The notes: generated by a model from the letters alone, not told the origin. A stretch of 64,000 nt of DNA from Lotus japonicus (GCF_012489685.1 NC_080042.1:46366066-46430065), one strand, 5' to 3'. Counted from the first letter of the stretch, positions 42,468 through 54,000 are shown. Made by a program: numbers and translations.

Positions 42468-45144
42468 GTCAGGAGGAGACGTTGGCTTTGGAGGAAACCA
42501 GAAGGGAAAGATCATTGGAAAAGGTTCCATAGGAGATGGAAAAACTCCAGTTATTAATGATGTACTTCTGGTGGAAGGATTATTGCATAACTTACTCTCC
42601 ATAAGCCAAATAGCTGACAAAGGTTATGATGTGATTTTCAATCAAACCTGCTGTAGAGCTGTCAGTCAAATAGATGGATCTGTTCTGTTTTCTGGGAAGA
42701 GGAGAAATGACATCCACAAAATCAAATCCTCTGAACTGCTATCTCAGAAGGTCAAGTGTCTCATGTCCGTTAATGATGAGCAATGGGTTTGGCACAGACG
42801 CATAGGGCATGCAAGCCTCAGGAAGATCTCTCAACTAAGCAAGATAAACCTTGTCAGAGGATTGCCTCGTCTGAAGTTCTCATCAGAGGCTCTGTGTGAA
42901 GCTTGTCAGAAGGGAAAATTCACCAAGAAGCCTTTCAAAGCAAAGAATGTGGTATCTACAACAAGACCCCTTGAGCTACTTCACATTGATCTCTTTGGAC
43001 CAGTGAAAACTGAATCCATTGGAGGAAAGAAGTATGGGTTAGTCATTGTGGATGACTACAGCAGGTGGACATGGGTAAAGTTCTTAAGGCACAAGGATGA
43101 AACACACACTATGTTCACAAAGTTCATTACCCAAGTTCAGAAGGAGTTCCAAACTTCAGTGATTACTGTAAGAAGTGATCATGGCGGAGAATTTGAGAAC
43201 AAAGCCTTTGAAGAATTGTTCAACTCTCAAGGGATCTCTCACAACTTCTCGTGTCCTCGCACTCCTCAACAAAATGGAGTCGTTGAAAGAAAGAACAGAA
43301 CTCTTCAGGAGATGGCTCGCACCATGATGCAAGAATCAAGTATGGCCAAGCACTTCTGGGCAGAAGTAGTCAACACTGCATGCTATATCCATAACAGAAT
43401 CTCCATCAGACCAATTCTGGAGAACACTCCTTATGAGCTGTGCAAAGGAAGACAACCTGATATCTCTTACTTCCATCCCTTTAGGAGTACTTGCTACATG
43501 CTCAACACAAAGGAGCAATTGGGTAAATTCGATTCTAAAGCTTTAAAATGCTATTTTCTTGGTTATTTTGAAATATCTAAAGGTTTTAGAATTTATAATA
43601 TTGTCCCTCAAACTGTTGAGGAATCTATCCAAATTAGATTTGATGACAAGCTTGGCTCAGAAAAGTCAAAGCTGTTTGAAAGATTTGCAGATCTCAGCAT
43701 TGATCCATTAGAAGCAAATCAACCAAAGGACAGCCAAGAGGATGCTGCTCCAGAGGCAGAAGCATCAGAAGATGCTCCAACAACTTCTGATCAACTTCAG
43801 AAGAAGAAGAGAATAGCTGCCTCTCATCCAGAAGAACTGATTCTTGGCAACAAATATTCTCCTGTCAGAACTAGGTCCATGCTTAAACCTTCAGAAGAGA
43901 CTCTTCTGAGTCTGAAGGGACTTGTATCTCTCATTGAGCCCAAATCAGTTGATGAAGCTCTTGAAGATAAAGGTTGGATTCTGGCAATGCAAGAAGAGCT
44001 AGATCAGTTTACCAAGAATGATGTCTGGTCTTTAATGCCTAAACCCAAAGGTTTCCATGTCATAGGAACCAAGTGGGTATTCAGAAACAAGCTGAATGAA
44101 AAAGGAGAAGTCACGAGAAACAAGGCAAGACTTGTAGCTCAAGGCTACAGTCAACAAGAGGGGATTGATTACACTGAGACCTTTGCTCCTGTGGCAAGGC
44201 TTGAAGCTATAAGGCTACTGATCTCCTTCTCAGTGAATCACAACATCATTCTACATCAAATGGATGTCAAGAGTACCTTCCTAAATGGCTACATTTCATA
44301 GGAAGTGTATGTCAAGCAACCCTCTGGCTTTGAAGATGACAAGCATCCAGAGCATGTCTACAAGCTCAAGAAGTCGCTCTATGGACTGAAACAAGCTCCC
44401 AGAGCTTGGTATTAAAGGCTTAGCTCCTTTCTTCTGAAGAATGAGTTTGTAAGGGGCAAAGGTGACCACACTCTTTTCTGCAGAACCTATAAGGATGATA
44501 TTCTTATAGTTCAGATTTATGTTGATGACATTATATTTGGTTCTGCTAATCCCTCTCTTCGCAAGGAATTCTCTAAGATGATGCAAGCTGAATTTGATAT
44601 GAGCATGATGGGAGAGCTCAAGTACTTCCTGGCAATTCAAATTGATCAACGACCAGGAGTCACTCATATCCATCAGCAGAAGTACACCTTGGAACTTCTA
44701 AAGAAGTTCAACATGAGTGACTGCAACATCTCAAAGACTCCAATGCATCCAACATGCATTCTTGAGAAAGAGGAAGTTTCCTCTAAGGTTTGTCAGAAGC
44801 TCTATCGTGGAATGATAGGTTCTCTTCTTTATTTAACAGCTTCCAGACCTGATATATTGTTTAGTGTGCATCTCTGTGCTAGATTTCAATCAGATCCTAG
44901 AGAGACTCACTTAACAACTGTTAAGAGGATCCTTAAATATCTGAAGGGAACCACTAACCTTGGCTTGATGTATAGAAAAACATCAAAGTATACACTTTCA
45001 GGTTTTTGTGATGCTGACTTTGCTGGAGACAGAGTGGAAAGGAAAAGCACCTCAGGAAGTTGCCATTTCCTTGGAGCAAATCTTGTCACTTGGTCAAGCA
45101 AGAGACAGAAAACAATTGCTTTATCAACTGCAGAAGCAGAATAT
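42223..45144 (+). pseudogene. pol: Pol of element B, two nonsense codons, 3'-truncated
   Basis: The frame is +1 to gag and overlaps its end. Domains in order: protease with [10 protein letters not shown] (near 42405), the integrase zinc region (Trp-His-Arg-Arg-Ile-Gly-His...Cys-Glu-Ala-Cys), the integrase core (Asp-Leu-Phe-Gly; Arg-Ser-Asp-His-Gly-Gly-Glu; Gln-Gln-Asn-Gly-Val-Val-Glu), reverse transcriptase (Met-Asp-Val-Lys; Tyr-Val-Asp-Asp near 44518), and RNase H up to Ser-Thr-Ala-Glu-Ala-Glu-Tyr. TAG at 44299-44301 and TAA at 44413-44415 each replace a Glu codon conserved in copies C and D. The reading otherwise stays in one frame. The rest of RNase H is removed by element C at 45145. Confidence 0.9.
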
Positions 45145-46363
45145 TGAAGATATGAAAAACGGTAGAAAGGGGGGGGGTTTTGAATAACGTTTTCAGAACA
45201 AAACTTCCACCTTAAAGATTTTGACAAATCTTTCGAGAACTTAAGTGCTAAAGATAAGAGATAGAAAAGCACACAAGGATTTTATCCTGGTTCACTTGAT
45301 AAATCACTCAAGCTACTCCAGTCCACCCGTTAAGGTGATTTCTTCCTTCTTAGAATGAAGGCAATCCACTAATCAGGTAAGAGTTACAACTGCACTTGAA
45401 ACCTACAAGTGACTAACAATTACACTGACTTAGCTCACACTAAGATTCACTCTCTTAGTCTTCTCTAGGATCCGATCAACCTTGATCTCCTAAAGGAACT
45501 AAACAAACTGTTTATCAAAGAATTGTTTACAAGAGATTTGCTTCTAAAAAGCTAATAGTAAACACAATGAATTTCAGATGAAAGAAAGCTTAGAATATTT
45601 TGAATATGTCTTGCGCGTGTGTATTTCTTTTTCTTTTCTTAGCCGCTTCTTTCAATCTTCAGCCTCTATATATACTCCAAGGATTAGGGTTGAGCGTTGC
45701 ATGGGAAATGCTACCGTTGGAGGGCAGTTCTGGAAAATCCAGCTTCTGCTGTGGCTGAGAACGTTAGGTAGGTCGTCAGGAAGGTACACTTGCTTTTGTA
45801 CTTGGATAGCGACTTGACCTTTTAACCTAGGAGACTTCTGATCAGGGGAATACTTCATATTGGAACTTGTGAAGCCGGTTGATCAGAGTCAGAGGGAAAG
45901 CACAGATCCTCTGACCATTGTATCTTCTGATTCTGAACTCAGAGGGAAGAACATGGCCTTCAGAGTTTCTTGCTTCTGGACTTCAGAGTTTCCACTATTC
46001 AGCTTCTGGATCTTCAGAGTCTTCTACACCATCAGAACATCTGAACCTTCAGTGTTTCTTGGTTATCAGAACTTCTGGATCTTCAGAGCTTCTAGCGACT
46101 GAGTCCACATCAGAGTTTGTATAGCTTCAGAACTTCTGAAGCTTTTCCACTGTTCATACTGAACATGGTGAATGCGAAAGCGTTGCTTGGGTTACCCTTT
46201 ATACACAGTGCTTCTGATTTGTGTGAGATTGAGTTGAGGTCAGAGCCTGTAAATAGCACACTCAGAAAAACACGTTAGAGTACCACAATTGTTCATATCA
46301 AAAGGTTAACTTGTAATCATCAAAACATAGAGTTGTACTACTAGATCAAAACTTGATCTTACA
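45145..46363 (-). repeat. 3' LTR of Sirevirus-like element C
   Basis: 1219 bp, the reverse complement of the LTR family at 37091: plus-strand start TGAAGATATG, end GATCTTACA. The TATA core (minus strand) is at 45667-45674. The polypurine tract of C lies directly right of it (46364-46375), which shows it is the 3' LTR of an element whose body runs to higher coordinates on the minus strand. Confidence 0.9.
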
Positions 46364-46920
46364 ATCTCCCCCTTTTTGATGATGACAAAACTAAGATTTT
46401 TGATGAACAATTCTTAAACATTAAACTGAATTCACTCAGAGTTTAGAGATATAGAATAAGACTTATCCTGATGTGAATAGTTTATCTTGCTCATTCTGAA
46501 TTCAAGTCACTGCTTGATTCTGAGCTTAGCTCCCCCTGAATCTAATACTTGATGAAAACGTTAGTAAAGTCTAGATTCTGAGCTAAAAAATATAAGAGTT
46601 CAGAGTGAAAAGTTTATGACATAGATGAAAAACGAATAATCAGAGCGCATAAGTGATCAGAGTCATGGACAAGGTATCAGAGTCTTGGGTATCAGAGTCA
46701 ACTTAGAATCACTTCAGAAGAAGTGAAATGTATTCCTTGTATTTGCCCAGTGACACATCTATGGTCATGAAGGTGGAACTCTTAAAATCTCCAAAAGAAA
46801 AATAAGTCACACTAACACATCTTACAAATCAAAAACTGGGTTTACTCCCCCTTTTTGTCATAAGCAAAAAGCTTGGGGTGTGAAAAACTTAGCTTGAAGT
46901 ACAAGGTACTCCCCCTTAGA
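46364..46920 (-). promoter_or_regulatory. Multiple polypurine tracts before the 3' LTR of C
   Basis: Read on the minus strand, the tract beside the LTR is AAAAAGGGGGAGAT. Similar G-rich purine blocks recur at 46529-46537, 46844-46856 and 46907-46917. Reverse transcription starts plus-strand DNA at the block next to the LTR. Repeated tracts upstream of the 3' LTR are reported as a Sirevirus trait. Confidence 0.7.
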
Positions 46921-47106
46921 GAAGGTCTAAGTTTAAAAGAAAATGAAAACGATGTAAGAATCAGAGTTAGGCGAAAATAAATAGAAGAGTTAATGCAAGG
47001 GATGAACGTTTACCACCGGTCAAGTGAGTAAATAGAAGGGTTAGTTACCAAGAACTTAACCTCGAGAAACTGTAAGAGCATTAACTTTCAGAGAGAAAGT
47101 GAAGCC

Positions 47107-47113
47107 TATAAAA
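47107..47113 (+). promoter_or_regulatory. TATA box of the antisense ORF in element C
   Basis: TATAAAA, 61 bp before the ATG at 47168. The surrounding sequence (GAAGCC...AAAGCGTTGGAGAGA) is conserved in element D with TATATAAA at the matching position. The spacing would give a leader of about 30 nt. Confidence 0.6.
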
Positions 47114-47167
47114 AGCGTTGGAGAGAAAGGTAAGTTTCACACCTCGAATAATTTTCAGTAAGAAAAA

Positions 47168-47560
47168 ATGGCATCATACAACGTAGCACTAGAAGAGCTG
47201 AGGAAGAAGGCCTTTGAAGAGGACTTGTTCCTGAACATCAGGCATCCAGAGGGTGCAACTACCATCGCGGAGCTGACACGGACACTGCTGGAAGAGGACC
47301 TGCGTCCAGAGTTGGAGAGAGACCTGAAGGAATTTCTTGCCTTCGTGGAGGAGGTGCAAGAACTCAGCCGGCTTGAACTCAAGCTGCTGGAAGAGAAAGA
47401 GAGTTTGGAAGAGAAGCTCAAGACTTCAGAAGAGATTCTGGAGAGGGATGAGCTAAAGATCAGGCTCAGCAACATCCAGCATGAACTGGAGCGTCTGGAG
47501 AAGGATAGGTCAGAGCAGCGCCAGGAGTGCAGAAGAATGAGGAGAGATCCTCCATTCTAA
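47168..47560 (+). CDS. Antisense coiled-coil ORF of element C, 130 aa
   Basis: A complete frame from ATG (context AAAAAATGGC) to TAA, opposite in strand to the element. The protein is charged and almost wholly helical by composition: Leu/Glu/Arg heptads from about residue 37 to 115 suggest a coiled coil, with a basic tail (Arg-Arg-Met-Arg-Arg-Asp-Pro-Pro-Phe). A globular-looking start includes Glu-Asp-Leu-Phe-Leu-Asn-Ile-Arg-His-Pro-Glu-Gly. No signal peptide, membrane segment or known domain is visible. It lies 200 bp from, and converges with, the envelope-position ORF. The same ORF is intact in element D. Function unknown; partner binding, RNA interference with the sense transcript or a chaperone role are only guesses. 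Confidence 0.75.
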   Translation: MASYNVALEELRKKAFEEDLFLNIRHPEGATTIAELTRTLLEEDLRPELERDLKEFLAFVEEVQELSRLELKLLEEKESLEEKLKTSEEILERDELKIRLSNIQHELERLEKDRSEQRQECRRMRRDPPF

Positions 47561-47760
47561 ATTATATGATGGAAAGAAATATGATGTAAACACAAAACAA
47601 TTATGAATAAAACGAGTTTAGCAAACATATGTGACATAAGTATATAGTTATGCATATATAATCACAAACGAACAAAAGAGAATAAATAAATAAAAAGAAA
47701 CAGAGTTTAACAAAGGAAAACAAAGGTAACGAAAAAGAAGAAAAAGAAGAGATCCTAAAA

Positions 47761-50619
47761 CTAAGGTTTGTCAGTGCGTCGCAGAAGTTCCATCATCATG
47801 TGCTTCATCTCAATCAGCATGGATTCATGAGTGTCAAGACGTTGTTCCATGATGTCGAGTCTGGATGAGCTTGTCTGAGTAGAACTGGAAGGAACATTCT
47901 GAGCAGCTTGAGGATCTGGAATGGAAGCAGAAGCAGCAGGAGTAAACACAACTGGTGCAAGTGCTTGGCATCTAAGAGCTTCAGCCTCAGCTTCAAGTCG
48001 CTCTGCCTCAAGTCTGGCTTGTGCAGCTTGAGCTGCTGCTTGACGTGCAGTTTCTTCTGCTTGTTCTTTCTTTCTCTTGGCTTCTTCAATAGCTTCAAGA
48101 AGCTTCTTTCTCTGTTCTAGTTCATGAAGAGTCACCCTTCTAGCAAACCTTTGCTTTGCAGCCTCAATGCACTGACTGCCCTCTGCATGCAGGAGCTGCA
48201 TCATAATCGGAACTTGAGCCACTAGCCAAGTGCTCAGATTGTTCCACTCATCAGCCACATTTTCAGCATTCTCACTGAGATCAGTCTGACCGTGCACATT
48301 GCGGAGCCTCAAGGAGGCTTCATGATAGAAGATATTGATGCACTCAGAGAGAGATGTGGGTTGAAGGTGAGTATAGGGAATTATGGAGAGGTTGGGTGCA
48401 GGAGAGGCTGGGTGATTGCTGCTATGAGCTTCAGAGGCACCTTGTGGAGAACCAATGTTAATCATGGGAGCATTGGGTTCAGAGGTTCCAAGGTGAGGGT
48501 CTGAAGTTTCAACCAGAGGGTGAGGTGATCTAACCGAGGATTGGTTAGACACTGATTGTTCGGGTTCAGGGTCTGGTTGAATGGGCTCTTGTTGGTCAGG
48601 GACAGGGTGAGCTTGTTGAACTAAGGGGTCTGCCTCTTGGATAGGATTGGCCAAGATAGGTTCATCTGGGTCAACTAGACGTTCAGGTCTAGGGCCAGGA
48701 TATCTCCTAGGGCTTGGACAGGTAAGGTAATACTCTTCCAAGGCAGACACCTTCTCTTTTCTAACCTCCATGAATTTTCTAATTGATTCAGAGTTATTGG
48801 AGGGAGAAGAATCAACAACATTGATTGGGAAGGATACAGGTGTAAAGGCTGTTGAAGAGTCTGTATCCGTGGTTCTGGCAGCAGGACGTGCTGATGCTCT
48901 GGGAGTAGAGTGATCAGACGTTCTGGGTTGTGGTTCTGTTTGGTTGGGCTCTGGTTGGTCATGGATGATGGGTTCAGAAGATAATGGGTCGTACGGAATG
49001 GTAAGGAGAGAGGTTGGATCTTCTGACCTAGAGGTTGGGTTCTGAAGCAAATTCCAGAGAGGTGCTTCGGTAGGAGAAGGTTGAAAGAAGGAGGATCGTG
49101 GGGAATGTGGTGGAGAGGTGGTTTGTGCGGCTGGTTGGGATTCAGGAATAGGAGTGAGGGGATTTGAGGAGTGTTGAAGCAAGGCAGAAATAGGAAGTGC
49201 ATCAAATAAATTCAAATCATCATCAGAAGCAAGTGCAGGCTTACTTGAATGTGCTGATGATCGAGTCACTCTGGCAGGAGGTTCAGTCCTTCTGACCACT
49301 GCAGCAGCTGGTTCCACCCGAGTAGGCTTCACCACGATTCTGACCTTCTTCTGCTTCTTCTTTGGAGGACCATCCTCACTATCACTATCATCACCATCAT
49401 CAGGCTTTCTCTTTGTCTTCTTGACCAGAGGGACATCAGATTCTTCAGAGGATTCTTCCAGAACCATCTTCCTCTGAGCTTTCTTCTTGGGAGGAGAAGG
49501 AAACTCTGGAGCTGGCGGCAGTCTGCTGAAGAAATCATCAAGATCAATCTCGAATCCTTGAGCCCTGAGGTCTTCAACATAGCATCTGATGGCTTCAGGA
49601 TTGTCTGCTTGAGTCCACAGTGGGTAGTCATTTAGAGGCATCCTTCTTCCTCTGATCTCAAAAGATGTGTCTTCATGAGCAGGAGCAATCTTCTTCTGGA
49701 CCAAACCCATCTTCTTCAGAGAGTTGGCAGTGAAGACATCGCTGACAATTGTGCTCAAGTCCTCTGTGCAACCAGCATTGATCAGGTCTTGAATGAGGCC
49801 ACTCTCAATGAAGAGATCAGACAGCAGTCTCCCAAAGGGGATATACTTGATTGCTGACTTGATTGAGGCAGTAGTCCTAGACTTCCGGATACACTCCTTC
49901 AAGTAGGAGAACAGGAAGTAGGGAAGGCAGATCTTCCTCTTGTCTTGAATGAAAAACAGCATCGCCTTCTGGTTGAAGTTGATGTAATCTGGGGAACTGC
50001 CCTTCGGTCTCTGATTGATGCAGTTGAGCAGGATCTTGTGCCAGATCCTGAGTTTGGGGTGAAGGTCCATCACCTTGTAACTTGTCTTGCCCGGTTTGAA
50101 AGTGGTGTACAGGGCCTGGTTGGTTTTGTCTTTGGTGCTGGGTTTCAGCTTCGACTCAGTGAATTGGAATCGAAACCCATAAGCAGTGTCTGCACCTAGC
50201 AGATTCACGAATGACTTCTCCGTGATGATGATCTTCCTGCCAAGAATATGAGATACCACTTGAGTATCATCGCAGTCGGCGTGCTTCCAGAATTCCTTGA
50301 CCAACTTCTCATACACCGGTCCTCGAAGTCGGTTGAAGTAGTTTCCCCAACCTTGAGCTTGGACTTCAGGACGAAGATCAAACCCATTTGCAGCCAGGTT
50401 GTCGAGGTCGAATCTCCATTCTGCCAGGACTTGGAGTTCCTCAGGAGCAAATACGCAGTGAACGGCACAGCCCCGTTCTGCAATTGGAACAATCTGCTCT
50501 TGAACTTGAACTTGTTCTTGTGCCGGGTTCTCAGAGCCCCTTTGACCCGTTGCCAAACCAACTACCATGTGAGGGAACTGAGGTGCATCTGCAGTAGATC
50601 TTCTGGTTTGTCTCACCAT
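47761..50619 (-). CDS. Envelope-position ORF of element C, 952 aa
   Basis: Starts at the first in-frame ATG (50619; context AAAATGG); a longer frame to 50775 has only a non-ATG start. Residues about 45-330 form a well-ordered domain (Val-His-Cys-Val-Phe-Ala-Pro-Glu-Glu-Leu; Glu-Phe-Trp-Lys-His-Ala; Ile-Trp-His-Lys-Ile-Leu) resembling the 'putative plant transposon protein' family. Residues 350-750 are low complexity (Pro/Ser/Glu-rich with Lys clusters). The last 150 form an Ala/Glu/Lys coiled coil. This is where Sireviruses carry their envelope-like gene, but I see no convincing membrane segment, so a viral envelope role is unproven. No frame lesion is present. Confidence 0.8.
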   Translation of the reverse strand: MVRQTRRSTADAPQFPHMVVGLATGQRGSENPAQEQVQVQEQIVPIAERGCAVHCVFAPEELQVLAEWRFDLDNLAANGFDLRPEVQAQGWGNYFNRLRGPVYEKLVKEFWKHADCDDTQVVSHILGRKIIITEKSFVNLLGADTAYGFRFQFTESKLKPSTKDKTNQALYTTFKPGKTSYKVMDLHPKLRIWHKILLNCINQRPKGSSPDYINFNQKAMLFFIQDKRKICLPYFLFSYLKECIRKSRTTASIKSAIKYIPFGRLLSDLFIESGLIQDLINAGCTEDLSTIVSDVFTANSLKKMGLVQKKIAPAHEDTSFEIRGRRMPLNDYPLWTQADNPEAIRCYVEDLRAQGFEIDLDDFFSRLPPAPEFPSPPKKKAQRKMVLEESSEESDVPLVKKTKRKPDDGDDSDSEDGPPKKKQKKVRIVVKPTRVEPAAAVVRRTEPPARVTRSSAHSSKPALASDDDLNLFDALPISALLQHSSNPLTPIPESQPAAQTTSPPHSPRSSFFQPSPTEAPLWNLLQNPTSRSEDPTSLLTIPYDPLSSEPIIHDQPEPNQTEPQPRTSDHSTPRASARPAARTTDTDSSTAFTPVSFPINVVDSSPSNNSESIRKFMEVRKEKVSALEEYYLTCPSPRRYPGPRPERLVDPDEPILANPIQEADPLVQQAHPVPDQQEPIQPDPEPEQSVSNQSSVRSPHPLVETSDPHLGTSEPNAPMINIGSPQGASEAHSSNHPASPAPNLSIIPYTHLQPTSLSECINIFYHEASLRLRNVHGQTDLSENAENVADEWNNLSTWLVAQVPIMMQLLHAEGSQCIEAAKQRFARRVTLHELEQRKKLLEAIEEAKRKKEQAEETARQAAAQAAQARLEAERLEAEAEALRCQALAPVVFTPAASASIPDPQAAQNVPSSSTQTSSSRLDIMEQRLDTHESMLIEMKHMMMELLRRTDKP

Positions 50620-51062
50620 TTTGAAGAGGTTGAAGGTTTGAGGTAGAAGATGAAGTTTGAAGGATGAAGAGAGATCGAGAGAGAAATCAAGAAAGAGGCG
50701 GTTTTGAAAAGCAGAGAGTGCGAGAGTGAAAACCGGAAGTGAACGAGAACGTGTGTGTATAGTGGGTTTTATCAAATAACCGTTGTTGATTCAAAAAGCA
50801 CTTTAAGATCAACGGTTGAAAATTAAAGATAGATAGTAACAGTAAAATACACAATCACACACAGGAGATAAGCATATCTACACGCAATCATAACAGACTG
50901 TCACACGGGCACAAGGAATTATGCATCAGAAATTCTGACACACGTGTTGTTGTCTCAGCTTCAGAGTCAGTACCAGTGGGCACACACACTCTGATTGAGT
51001 TACCTTCTGGACTAGACATCTTCTGATCAAGAAGTATCATAGTCAGAGGTTCTGATCCATCT
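50620..51062 (-). promoter_or_regulatory. Spacer and leader between pol and the envelope-position ORF, C
   Basis: On the minus strand, pol ends at 51063 and about 440 bases of non-coding DNA follow. They contain an AACCGTTG...CAACGGTT inverted repeat, the TATA-like CACTATACACACAC (near 50755-50768) and a C/T-rich leader of about 140 bp before the ATG. Element D has the same arrangement. This fits separate expression of the downstream ORF (inference). Confidence 0.45.
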
Positions 51063-54000
51063 TCACTCTGGACAAAAGTCCATGTTTAGATTTTTCAGAA
51101 TAAAATTAAATCTATCCTCTGCTAAGGGCTTTGTAAAGATATCTGCCCATTGATGGTCAGTATCAACAAACTTCAGAAGAAGTACGCCCTTTTGTACATA
51201 ATCTCTAATAAAGTGATACTTTACCTCAATGTGCTTTGCCCTTGAATGCAAGATAGGATTCTTACTCAATGAGATTGCAGCAGTGTTATCACAATAGATT
51301 GGGATATTGCTCTCAAGGATCTGATAATCCTCCAGCTGATGTTTCATCCAGAGCATCTGAGTGCTGCATATTGCTGCTGAGATATATTCTGCCTCTGCAG
51401 TTGATAGTGCAATGGTTGATTGCCTCTTGCTTGCCCATGAGACTAGATTGCTTCCCAGAAATTGACAATTTCCAGAAGTACTTTTTCTCTCTGTTCTATC
51501 TCCAGCATAATCAGCATCACAATAACCTGAAAGCTTATACTCTGATGTTTTCTTATACATCAAGCCAAGGTTAGTGGTGCCTTTCAGATACCTTAGGATC
51601 CTCTTAACAGCAGTTAAGTGGGTTTCCCTTGGATCTGATTGGAAACGAGCACATAAGTGAACACTAAATAATATGTCTGGCCTAGATGCAGTTAAGTATA
51701 GAAGTGAACCTATCATTCCACGATAGAGCTTCTGACATACTTTACCACTTTTATCTTCTTTCTCCAAAATGCATGTAGGATGCATTGGAGTCTTGGCCAC
51801 TGTAGATTCCAGCATATTGAACTTCTTCAGAAGTTCTTTAGTGTACTTGCTCTGATGGATATATGTTCCTTCTGGTGTTTGATCAACTTGTATTCCCAGA
51901 AAGTACTTTAATTCTCCCATCATACTCATCTCAAATTCAGCCTGCATCATCTCAGAAAATTCTTTGCATAGAGATTGATTAGCAGAACCAAATATAATAT
52001 CATCAACATAAATTTGCACAATTAAGATATCATCTTTATAAGTCTTGCAAAAAAGAGTTGTATCAACTTTACCCCTTACAAACTCATTCTCCAGAAGGAA
52101 TGAGCTAAGTCTCTCATACCATGCTCTGGGAGCTTGCTTCAGACCGTAGAGTGATTTCTTCAATTTGAACACATGGTCTGGTTTCTTTTCATCTTCAAAA
52201 CCTGGGGGTTGATGAACATAGACTTCCTCTGAGATATAACCATTTAGGAAGGCAATCTTTACGTCCATCTGATGTAGAACTATGTTGTGATTTACTGAGA
52301 AGGAGATCAACAGTCTAATTGCCTCCAGTCTTGCTACCGGAGCAAATGTTTCAGTGTAGTCTATTCCTTCCTGCTGGCTGTAGCCTTGAGCAACTAGCCT
52401 TGCCTTGTTTCTGACTACTTCTCCTTTCTCATTTAGCTTGTTTCTGAATACCCATTTCGTTCCAATAACATGAACATTCTCAGGCTTCTTCACTAAGCTC
52501 CAAACATCGTTCTTGGAAAATTGATTCAATTCTTCTTCCATGGCCAGAATCCAATCCTTGTCCTAAAGAGCTTCATCTATGGACTTGGGTTCAATTAAGG
52601 ACACCAATCCTTTCAGACTCAGCAAGGTCTCTTCAGAGGGTCTGAAGGCAGATCTGGTTCTGACTGGTTCATCTTTGTTGCCCAGAATCAATTCCTTAGG
52701 GTGAGCTGCAGTGATTCTGCTCTTCTTCAGAGTTTGTGAGTTAGAGGGACCAGCTTCTTCCTCTGGTTCATCTTCCTCTGGCTCAACTTCCTCTGGAGCT
52801 TTGCCTTTGTCAGAAACATTAATGCTTAAATCTGCAAACTTTTCAACTAGCTTTGACTGGTCAGAGTCAAGCTTATCATCAAATCTAACATGAATAGATT
52901 CTTCAATAGTCTTAGCATCAGTATTATAAAATCTAAAACCTTTAGATCTATCAGAATAACCAAGTAATAGACACTTAGAAGACTTAGCATCAAATTTATG
53001 CAATCTATCCTTAGTATTGAGAACATAACAAACACAGCCAAAAGGATGAAAATAAGAAATGTTGGGTTTTATGTTCTTCCACAATTCATAAGGAGTCTTA
53101 TTCAGAATTGGTCTCACAGATATTCTGTTCTGAATGTAACATGCTGTATTTACTGCCTCTGCCCAAAAGTGCTTAGCCATGCCAGTTTCTTGGAGCATGG
53201 TTCTAGCCATCTCCTGAAGAGTTCTGTTCTTCCTCTCAACAACACCATTTTGTTGAGGAGTTCTGGGACAAGAGAAATCATGTGCAATTCCATAGGAATC
53301 AAACAGACTCTCAAACTTGTCATTCTCAAACTCTCCACCATGGTCACTTCTGACACGCACAATCCTACAAGCCTTCTCGTTTTGCACTTGAGCAATGAAG
53401 GTAGAGAACACAGCATGAGACTCATCCTTGCGGGTTAGAAACTTTACCCATGTCCAGCGCTATAGTCATCAACGATAACCATCCCATATCTCTTGCCACC
53501 TATAGACTCAGTTTTCACTGGTCCAAAAGGTCGATATGCAGAAGTTCTAACGGCCTTGAGGTTGAGACAACATTCTTTGCCTTGAAAGGGACTTTTGTGA
53601 ATTTGCCTTTCTGACATGCTTCACAAAGAGCGTCTGAAGCGAACTTCAGATTGGGTAAGCCCCTGACAAGATTTAGCTTGCTCAGCTGAGAAAATCTTTC
53701 TCATACTGGCATGCCCTAACCGTCTATGCCATACCCACTGCTCTTCATCAACAGACAGAAGGCACTTCACATTCTGAGCCTCCAACTCAGATAATCTGAT
53801 CTTATAATGTTGTTCTTCCTCTTGCTGTTAAACAGAACAGAGCCATCGATCTGACTTACAGCCCGGCAGGACTTTGATTGAATATAACATCATAACCCTT
53901 GTCAGCTAATTGACTTATAGACAATAAGTTATGTGTTAAGCCGTCTACCAATAAAACATTATCAATGCATGGACTACTATCTACACAAATAGTACCAGTA

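Larger units (their letters stand above)
39382..45144 (+). mobile_element. Sirevirus-like element B, inserted in A, truncated by C
   Basis: The 5' LTR, primer site, gag and most of pol are present in order. Its left end splits gag of A. Its right end stops inside RNase H, where the reversed 3' LTR of element C begins at 45145. Two nonsense codons in pol mark it as inactive. Confidence 0.88.

Noticed and set aside
47130..47158. A GTAAGT...TTTTCAG intron in the leader of the antisense ORF, conserved in D
   Set aside because: Only 29 bp would be removed, far below the shortest functional plant introns, and splicing would not change the start codon. The conserved words may have another role.
48292..50646. 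Several plus-strand ORFs of 60-132 codons opposite the envelope-position ORF of C
   Set aside because: Shadows of the 952-codon frame. Similar shadows appear opposite D because the two genes are homologous.
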